DNA of 46,290 nt from Methanothrix sp. (lineage in GTDB: Archaea; Halobacteriota; Methanosarcinia; Methanotrichales; Methanotrichaceae): contig JANYKI010000089.1 in the NCBI GenBank assembly GCA_025361645.1, positions 1-46,290 of the forward strand. The letters run 5' to 3'. Under the pieces are notes generated by a model that did not search any database, had not been told where the DNA came from, and saw nothing but the letters and a program-made list of their open reading frames with translations. The number at the start of each line of letters is the position of its first letter. The stretch's first letter is position 1. The translations under genes and the position numbers were made by a program. Positions 40,421-46,290 of this stretch are shown piece after piece.

Positions 40421-41533
40421 ATGGAAGATAGTTTGAGATATTTTGGTAGCCATGTGGACGCACTGATTAGGGGCAGCAACCTGACGAGAGTTGAGGCGTC
40501 CTTTCTTTTCAAGCAGATTTTGAACAACGAGCAGCCCGATTTGCAGCAGGGCGCATTTCTGGCCGCCATTACCGCCAAGGGCGCTACGGCCCAGGAGATC
40601 GCCGGCATCTGGGAAGCCATCTACGAGATCGACACCGTGCAGGTTCATCCCGATGTAAACGGCCCATTGGTGGAGAATTGCGGCACGGGCATGGACGGCA
40701 TCAAGACCTTCAACATCAGTACCGCCGCCTCGCTGGTGGCTGCCGCCGACGGCATAACCATGGCCAAACATGGAGCGCGGGCCATAACCTCAAAATGCGG
40801 AGCCGTTGACATTTTGGAGACGCTGGGGGTCGATGTGGAGTGCGATGCAAATCTGGTGAAAAGAAGCATTGAGCGTGCCGGCATAGGCATCTTCAACGGC
40901 ATGAGCGCCAAAATTCACCCTTCTGCCCTTTACAGGATTTTATCTCAGATCAGATTCGGCACAGTTCTCAATGTGGCCGGGTCTCTGGCCAACCCCGCCA
41001 ATCCGGCTTACGCCGTGCGGGGCGTCTACTCCGGAAAAATGGTGCTGCCAATCGCAGAGGCCATGAAAGAGATAGGCTTTAGGCGAGCCTTTGTGGTGCA
41101 TGGCAGGAGCCGGGACGATATGCGAGGCATGGATGAACTCTCCACTTTGGGCCGATCTTATGTCGCGGAGCTGACCGAGGACGGAACCATCCGAGAGTAT
41201 GCCATAAGTTCGCAGGACCTGGGGCTAAAAGAGGCAGATGAATCATCCCTACTTTACCAGAGCAACAAAGAGACAGAAGCCATAAAGCTGCTGCGGGTCC
41301 TGTCCGGGGAGGAAAGGGGCTGCCGGAGAGATATCGTATGCCTGAATGCCGCGCCCATACTTTGCATCACCGATCGTGCCCGCGACCTCCAGGAGGGCAT
41401 GGAAAAGGCCGCCGATATCATCGATAGCGGCAAGCCCATAAAAAAGCTCAAAGCCTGGGTGGCAGAGCAAAACCTTGACGCGGCCCCTCGTCTGGAAAAA
41501 TTGGAGGAAATGCTGGCCAGGGCTTGCTCTTGA
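40421..41533 (+). CDS. TrpD-like phosphoribosyltransferase of unknown substrate
   Basis: The 370-residue product has the anthranilate phosphoribosyltransferase/nucleoside phosphorylase II fold. Motifs are ENCGTGMDGIKTFNISTAAS (the PRPP site; usual GTGGDG here GTGMDG), AKHGARAITSKCGAVDILET (usual KHGNR here KHGAR) and GTVLNVAGSLANPANP (usual R-x-x-G-x-x-T-x-x-N-x-x-x-P). It is a phosphoribosyltransferase but not necessarily TrpD: no trp gene is near, and key positions differ. It sits 46 bases after the dehydrogenase and near cobT. GGAG upstream supports the ATG at 40421. Confidence 0.78.
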   Translation: MEDSLRYFGSHVDALIRGSNLTRVEASFLFKQILNNEQPDLQQGAFLAAITAKGATAQEIAGIWEAIYEIDTVQVHPDVNGPLVENCGTGMDGIKTFNISTAASLVAAADGITMAKHGARAITSKCGAVDILETLGVDVECDANLVKRSIERAGIGIFNGMSAKIHPSALYRILSQIRFGTVLNVAGSLANPANPAYAVRGVYSGKMVLPIAEAMKEIGFRRAFVVHGRSRDDMRGMDELSTLGRSYVAELTEDGTIREYAISSQDLGLKEADESSLLYQSNKETEAIKLLRVLSGEERGCRRDIVCLNAAPILCITDRARDLQEGMEKAADIIDSGKPIKKLKAWVAEQNLDAAPRLEKLEEMLARACS

Positions 41534-41600
41534 ATTTAAACTTCAATAAGCATAACTCATATCTATCAGGGAGACCAGGATATCTTCTGCAGTGTGATGC

Positions 41601-42635
41601 ATGAACTTTGATCCAGGTAAATGGTGCTCTGAACATAAAGGCATGCTGATCATAGCCCTGGCCTCAATGCTATTGATCTTCTATTTTTTCTTTCCCTTTC
41701 TGGATGGCATCATCCTTGGCACCGTCTTCGCCTACGTTGGCAAGCCCATCCGTGATAAATTCGGCAAGAGGAAACGGCTGGGTTCATTGGTTGCCGCCGT
41801 ATGCATAGTTGTCCCCATATTTTTCGTCCTGGGTCTGGGAATGATTGAGATCGCCAACCAGATCTTAATCCTGGCCAAGAATCAAGAGGCGATCAGAACC
41901 GCGCTCAGCATTCTAACGGAGCAGACCTCTCGAGATCTGACACCCTGGATGAAGGACCTATTGACAAGCGTGCTGGAGAATGCCGCGAGCATCATTGCCC
42001 CCATTGCCGCCTCCATCCCCGTCTTTCACATTGGAAGAGTGGCATCTTTGGGAATCATCAACTTCATAGTATCCATCCCCGTCTGCTACTTCGTGCTGGT
42101 GGACGGAGAGAGCTTTGTGGAGTCAATAATATCTCTGCTGCCGCAAAGGGAGAAAGAGGCGTATAGAAAATACATGAGCCGCATCGATTATATCTTGAGC
42201 GGCATATTCATCGGCACGATTTATACCTCAATTTTAGGAAGCATCATCGCCGCTTTCATTTTCTATGCCTTCAGTCTGCCCAGACCCTTTGCCCTGGCCA
42301 GCATTGTCTTCGTGGCCGGAATGGTCCCCTTCCTCACTTCCTGGGTGGTAATCATCCCGGTGACAATTTACCGATATTTCGCGGTGGGAATAGAAGGCGC
42401 GGCCGTTTTCTTCCTTGTGTCTTCCGCTCTCATTTACCTGCCTTCGGAGCTCTTAATCCGGCCATATCTGGTCGCGGCTAAATCCTCCTTGCATCCTTTA
42501 CTGGTAATGCTCTCCTTTTTAGGGGGCGCGCTGGTGGCGGGCATTGGTGGCTTTTTCCTGGCTCCAGCCATAATGGGCATAATAGTAGGAATATATCAGG
42601 TACGTAGAGAAGAGATGGCTCTGGAAGGGGCATGA
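41601..42635 (+). CDS. AI-2E family (UPF0118) membrane permease
   Basis: The 344-residue product has seven to eight hydrophobic segments in the pattern of the AI-2E/PerM family: an N-terminal pair (MLIIALASMLLIFYFFFPFL), then GTVFAYVGKPIRDKF, a central soluble stretch, the later helices SIIAAFIFYAFSLPRPFALA and VAGMVPFLTSWVVIIPV, and the terminal FLGGALVAGIGGFFLAPAIM. Members export small molecules or ions in diverse organisms. Nothing links this one to quorum sensing. It overlaps the methylthiotransferase gene by 4 bases. Confidence 0.88.
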   Translation: MNFDPGKWCSEHKGMLIIALASMLLIFYFFFPFLDGIILGTVFAYVGKPIRDKFGKRKRLGSLVAAVCIVVPIFFVLGLGMIEIANQILILAKNQEAIRTALSILTEQTSRDLTPWMKDLLTSVLENAASIIAPIAASIPVFHIGRVASLGIINFIVSIPVCYFVLVDGESFVESIISLLPQREKEAYRKYMSRIDYILSGIFIGTIYTSILGSIIAAFIFYAFSLPRPFALASIVFVAGMVPFLTSWVVIIPVTIYRYFAVGIEGAAVFFLVSSALIYLPSELLIRPYLVAAKSSLHPLLVMLSFLGGALVAGIGGFFLAPAIMGIIVGIYQVRREEMALEGA

Positions 42636-43894
42636 AATTTTATATCGAGACTTACGGCTGCACAGCAAACCAGGGAAACTCGCAGGATCTGGCAAGGGCC
42701 TTGCAGGATCTGGGCCATATTCCTTCTTCTCTAAAAGAGGCGGATGCAGTAATAGTGAATACCTGTGCGGTCACGGAAAAGACAGAGCGAAAGGTGGTGC
42801 GAAGGCTTAGCCTGTTGCAAGGCGAGCGACTGATCGTGGCAGGATGCCTGAGCGTGGCAGTACCGGAATCGATCAGCGGCATAAGCTGTCGGGAACGGCT
42901 GGGACTGCTGAATCGATCCTCTGCCGCCGGTATATCTGATATATTTAATGATGATGATGATGAGTTGCTGCGTGACACTTCCCGTGATGCCTTGCCCCAT
43001 GATACTTCTCAGTTGGCCGACCTGTGTGCCGTCGTCAATATCAGCGAGGGATGCAACGGTTCCTGCAGCTACTGCATAGTTACAAAGGCCCGGGGCAATC
43101 TGTTGAGCCGCCAGGTGGAAGATGTGGTAGCTGAAGTGGAAAAGCTGGCGGCTTTGGAAGCCGCGGAGGTGCAGATCTCTGCCCAGGACACGGCCGCTTA
43201 TGGATCGGATATCGGGACAAATCTGGGGCAATTGCTGGAGAGGCTGGTAGAGATCCCAGGCGATTTTCGGCTGCGCGTAGGCATGATGAATCCCAATAGC
43301 GCTCTTTTAATCAAAGATCAGCTTCTTAGAGCATATCAAAGCCCCAAAATATACCGCTTCTTGCATATCCCGGTACAATCAGGCTCAGAGGAGATTCTTA
43401 AGAGCATGGGCCGCAGATACTCGGCGGCAAGCTTTCTGGAGCTTGTCTGCGCCTTTCGATCGGCTATTCCGAAGATCACCATAATCACCGATGTCATAGT
43501 GGGTTTTCCAGGTGAGACGGATGGGGACTTCATAGAGACCATGGATCTCATAAAACGCTTGCAACCGGATAAGGTCAATATCACCAGATTCTCGGCGCGA
43601 CCGGGCACGGCTGCCGCCCTGAAATACGACATGCCGGACCGCATCAAGAAGGACAGATCAAGAGAGATGACAGGGCTGTGGCAAAAGATTGCCGCAGAAA
43701 GAAATCAACAGTACGTGGGCGAGATCTTGCCGGCCAGGATCACAGAGCGCGGGCGGGACGGCACCATGAAGGCCCGGGCAGAGAACTATCTGGGCATAGT
43801 TGTTAAAGGCCGCCCCAAACTTGGCTCCATCGTCCTGGTTCAAGTTACGCACAGCAATCCCTTTTATGTATCCGGTCATTTGCTGACCGGCTAA
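42632..43894 (+). CDS. tRNA threonylcarbamoyladenosine methylthiotransferase
   Basis: The 420-residue radical SAM enzyme belongs to the archaeal/eukaryotic CDKAL1-type MiaB relatives that add a methylthio group to t6A37 in tRNA. The N-terminal UPF0004 domain has three cluster cysteines (YGCTANQGNS, NTCAVTEKTE, VAGCLS). The radical SAM motif CNGSCSYC lies near residue 137, and DVIVGFPGETDGDF and FSARPGTAA follow. A TRAM domain (RITERGRDGTMKARAENYL) ends the protein. It overlaps the permease gene by 4 bases, although no functional link is known. Confidence 0.93.
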   Translation: MKFYIETYGCTANQGNSQDLARALQDLGHIPSSLKEADAVIVNTCAVTEKTERKVVRRLSLLQGERLIVAGCLSVAVPESISGISCRERLGLLNRSSAAGISDIFNDDDDELLRDTSRDALPHDTSQLADLCAVVNISEGCNGSCSYCIVTKARGNLLSRQVEDVVAEVEKLAALEAAEVQISAQDTAAYGSDIGTNLGQLLERLVEIPGDFRLRVGMMNPNSALLIKDQLLRAYQSPKIYRFLHIPVQSGSEEILKSMGRRYSAASFLELVCAFRSAIPKITIITDVIVGFPGETDGDFIETMDLIKRLQPDKVNITRFSARPGTAAALKYDMPDRIKKDRSREMTGLWQKIAAERNQQYVGEILPARITERGRDGTMKARAENYLGIVVKGRPKLGSIVLVQVTHSNPFYVSGHLLTG

Positions 43895-44221
43895 ATCGCG
43901 AAGAAGCTCTTATGATCTAAATATATATGTCGAATTTTAGAAATATAAACTGGTAATTCAAAAAAGGCTATTCGATGACAGTAAATGGCTTGCCGGAACA
44001 AACAGGCTCTTGCAGCAAAGTATCCAGTTCGCCTTTTTAAGATGATTGTTTTGGTGTACCATTAAGCTTATTAATCATGAAAATAATCAATGATGATAAT
44101 GCATCTAAGACCCCCTCCAGATATAGAGGGAGCCCCATCTTTGCTTGTTTATTTGCAAACTTGCTTACAAAAAGCAGATTGAGTGGGTTTTAGAGACATA
44201 AATTGATAAAGGAGGTTCAAA
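43895..44221 (+). promoter_or_regulatory. Leader and promoter region of acs
   Basis: About 330 bases precede acs. CTAAATATATATG near 43918 and other AT-rich stretches could be promoters, so a single start cannot be picked. CCCTC (44113-44117) can pair with GAGGG (44126-44130) over an 8-base loop. AAAGGAGGT about 6 bases before the ATG at 44222 is a very strong ribosome site, fitting high expression. A long leader with a hairpin is possible but not shown. Confidence 0.45.
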
Positions 44222-46213
44222 ATGGCTGAGCAAAAAGCAACCGCAAAAACATCAGTGCTATATGAAGAGACCAGAGTATTCGAGCCGCCCAAGGAGCTCG
44301 TTGAGAACTCTAACGTCATGAAGTGGATGAAAGAGAAGGGATTCAAGACAGAGCGGGAGATGCGCCTGTGGTGCTCTGCTAACTACATCCAGTTCTGGGG
44401 CGAGATGGCCAAGACCTATGCCGATTGGTTTGAGCCCTGGGGATCAACCCTGGAATGGATACCACCCTATGCCAAGTGGTTCTTGGGCGGCAAGTGCAAC
44501 GTCACCTATAACGCAGTAGATAGACACGCATTGGGCGCCAAGAAGGACAAAGTAGCCTATATCTTTGTGCCTGAGCCCACCGATCAGCCCACCCAGAAGA
44601 TCACCTATGGAGATCTCTACAAGGAGGTCAACAAGTTCGCTAACGGCCTGAAGAGCTTGGGTGTGAAAAAGGGAGACAGAGTCATGTTGTACATGCCCAT
44701 GATCCCCCAACTGCCCATAGCCATGCTTGCCATAGCCAAGATCGGTGCTATTCATTGCATTGTGTTCTCTGGATTTTCATCGGGCGGCCTTAACAGCAGA
44801 ATCATGGATGCCGAGGCCAAGGCAGTAATAACCACGGACGGTCTGTACAGGCGCGGCAAGCCTATCCCCCTTAAGCCCAATGTTGACGAGGCCACAGCCA
44901 ATACTCCATCGGTGCAGAACATAATAGTGGTCAAGAGGACGGGAATTGAAGTGCCCATGAAGCAGGGCAGAGATATCTACTGGCACGACCTGGTGGCTGG
45001 AAAGTCTGAGGAGTGCGAGTGCGAGAAGATGGACCCTGAGGACAGGCTTTTCATCCTTTACACCTCCGGCACTACCGGCAAACCCAAGGGTATCGAGCAT
45101 GTCCATGGCGGATACTGCGTCGGTCCGGCTCAGACTTTGCATTGGGTCTTTGACATTAAGGATAGCGATATCTGGTGGTGCACAGCCGATATCGGATGGA
45201 TCACAGGCCACTCCTACATAGTTTATGGACCACTCTGCCTCGGTGCAACTAGCATGATGTACGAGGGCGCCCCCGACTTCCCTGACTTCAGCAGGATGTT
45301 CAAGATCATCGAGGATAACAAGGTTACCGTCTACTACACGGCACCTACTGCCATCAGAATGTTCATGAAGGCGGGAGATAAGTGGCCTAAGACGCATGAC
45401 CTCTCGAGCCTGAGGCTGCTAGGCTCCGTCGGCGAGCCCATCAATCCCGAGGCCTGGATGTGGTATAGAGAGCACTTCGGTGGCGGCAAGCTGCAGATCA
45501 TGGACACCTGGTGGCAGACTGAGACCGGAACATTCTTGGTGTCTCCTCTGCCCATAACCCCGCTCAAGCCAGGCTCGCCGACATTCGCGCTGCCCGGATT
45601 CAACATCGATATCCTCGATGAAGATGCCAACCCAGTTATGCCCGGCACAGGAGGCAACATCGTCAGCAATACACCCTGGCCTTCCATGCTCAGAGCCTTC
45701 TATGGAGATACTGAAAGGTACCAGAAAGAGTACTGGTCTACTTACTGGACGATCAGACCCGGCACATACCTGGCTGGCGACAAGGCCCAAAAGGACAAGG
45801 ATGGATATATCACCATCCAGGGCAGAATCGACGATGTGCTGAAGGTTGCTGGACACAGGCTCTCCAACGCTGAGGTCGAGTCCGCTCTTGTCTCTCATCC
45901 CAAGGTTGGCGAGGCAGCCGTCATCGGCAAGCCGGACGAGGTCAAAGGTGAGGTAATCGTGGCCTTCGTTTCCCTCAGAGCAGGATTCGAGGAGAGCGAT
46001 GATCTGAAGAAGGAACTGATCAAGCATGTGAGGACGGTCCTGGGACCGGTAGCCAGTCCAGAGGCGATTTACTTCGTCAAGGACGTTCCTAAAACGAGGA
46101 GCGGCAAAATCATGCGCCGCGTCATCAAGGCTAAAGCCATGGGCCAGCCAACCGGAGACATATCCGCTCTGGCTAACCCAGATGCAGTAGAGGCCATCCC
46201 GCTCATCAAGTGA
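44222..46213 (+). CDS. acs: Acetyl-CoA synthetase, AMP-forming
   Basis: The 663-residue enzyme activates acetate with ATP and CoA to acetyl-CoA, AMP and pyrophosphate. It is the first step of acetate-based methane formation in Methanothrix and is costlier in ATP than the kinase route of Methanosarcina. Motifs are the P-loop-like [14 protein letters not shown] near residue 280, [46 protein letters not shown] and the C-terminal [10 protein letters not shown] with the catalytic, acetylatable lysine near 628. Length and motifs are complete. It is preceded by an ideal ribosome site and followed by a terminator. Confidence 0.97.
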   Translation: MAEQKATAKTSVLYEETRVFEPPKELVENSNVMKWMKEKGFKTEREMRLWCSANYIQFWGEMAKTYADWFEPWGSTLEWIPPYAKWFLGGKCNVTYNAVDRHALGAKKDKVAYIFVPEPTDQPTQKITYGDLYKEVNKFANGLKSLGVKKGDRVMLYMPMIPQLPIAMLAIAKIGAIHCIVFSGFSSGGLNSRIMDAEAKAVITTDGLYRRGKPIPLKPNVDEATANTPSVQNIIVVKRTGIEVPMKQGRDIYWHDLVAGKSEECECEKMDPEDRLFILYTSGTTGKPKGIEHVHGGYCVGPAQTLHWVFDIKDSDIWWCTADIGWITGHSYIVYGPLCLGATSMMYEGAPDFPDFSRMFKIIEDNKVTVYYTAPTAIRMFMKAGDKWPKTHDLSSLRLLGSVGEPINPEAWMWYREHFGGGKLQIMDTWWQTETGTFLVSPLPITPLKPGSPTFALPGFNIDILDEDANPVMPGTGGNIVSNTPWPSMLRAFYGDTERYQKEYWSTYWTIRPGTYLAGDKAQKDKDGYITIQGRIDDVLKVAGHRLSNAEVESALVSHPKVGEAAVIGKPDEVKGEVIVAFVSLRAGFEESDDLKKELIKHVRTVLGPVASPEAIYFVKDVPKTRSGKIMRRVIKAKAMGQPTGDISALANPDAVEAIPLIK

Positions 46214-46245
46214 GGGGGGCCTCCATTTTTTTCTGTACCTTTTTT
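46212..46245 (+). terminator. Terminator after acs
   Basis: GAGG (46212-46215) can pair with CCTC (46220-46223), and T runs follow at 46226-46232 and 46240-46245. Oligo-T runs of this kind end archaeal transcripts. The stem begins inside the stop codon. Confidence 0.6.
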
Positions 46246-46290
46246 CGGTTCCTTTTTACCCTCGATCGTCTTTGCCGGGAAATATTTTGC

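Noticed and set aside
40421-41533. Assignment as TrpD of tryptophan synthesis
   Set aside because: No trp neighbours, and two substrate-binding motifs are altered, so only the fold-level name is kept.

Overview
The window is most likely a piece of a methanogenic archaeal chromosome of the order Methanosarcinales, and Methanothrix (Methanosaeta) fits best. The reasons are an archaeal SMC/ScpA pair, a PAN proteasome ATPase, a CDC48/VAT double-AAA ATPase, archaeal PurP and CobT, an FrhB-type F420 domain, TATA boxes about 25-30 bases before several starts, and an AMP-forming acetyl-CoA synthetase with a very strong ribosome site (44222-46213), the enzyme Methanothrix uses to activate acetate. The assignment to Methanothrix is inference. 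No rRNA, tRNA, CRISPR array or complete insertion sequence was seen.

Layout. 1-4.6 kb (minus): smc, scpA and a HicB antitoxin translationally coupled to scpA, followed by a shortened HicA. 4.6-7.1 kb: non-coding DNA, a secreted Cache protein, a TPR gene fragment, a possible 38-residue protein and a small secreted protein. 7.1-12.1 kb: a radical SAM protein, a gate-type membrane protein, a glycosyltransferase/flippase-like pair and a ferredoxin-nitroreductase. 12.4-17.6 kb (plus): a second Cache protein, glycogen phosphorylase, purP and a tandem-SIS protein. 17.7-20.2 kb (minus): an AAA/nuclease-like protein and a QueG-like iron-sulfur protein.

20.3-24.3 kb (plus) is the most interesting part: a three-gene operon encoding a NuoE-like subunit, a NuoF-like subunit with extra iron-sulfur domains at both ends, and a protein fusing a NuoG-type N-terminus to an FrhB-type F420 oxidoreductase. 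No hydrogenase or formate dehydrogenase subunit is present. The architecture matches the bifurcating HydB/HydC core joined to an F420 module, so the complex may couple NAD(P)H, ferredoxin and F420. This could matter in an organism whose ferredoxin and F420 handling is poorly understood.

24.3-34 kb: a small conserved protein, a decayed SAM synthetase, PAN, MscS, a MazEF-type toxin-antitoxin pair, a structured intergenic region, thiM-thiE, a decayed VapBC pair, an asparagine-synthetase-like protein, MscL with a zinc ribbon, and CDC48. 34-37.6 kb (minus): a BrxL/Lon-like remnant, a secreted HYR-repeat protein, an antitoxin with a truncated GNAT toxin, and a 5'-truncated M23-TPR protein. 37.7-46.3 kb (plus): an acylphosphatase, a cobT-dehydrogenase-TrpD-like cluster, an AI-2E family permease, a tRNA methylthiotransferase and acs.

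A second theme is gene decay. At least seven gaps between healthy housekeeping genes hold recognisable pieces of broken genes (HicA, TPR, SAM synthetase, VapBC, BrxL, GNAT, M23), and several gaps hold GC-rich blocks that share short motifs.
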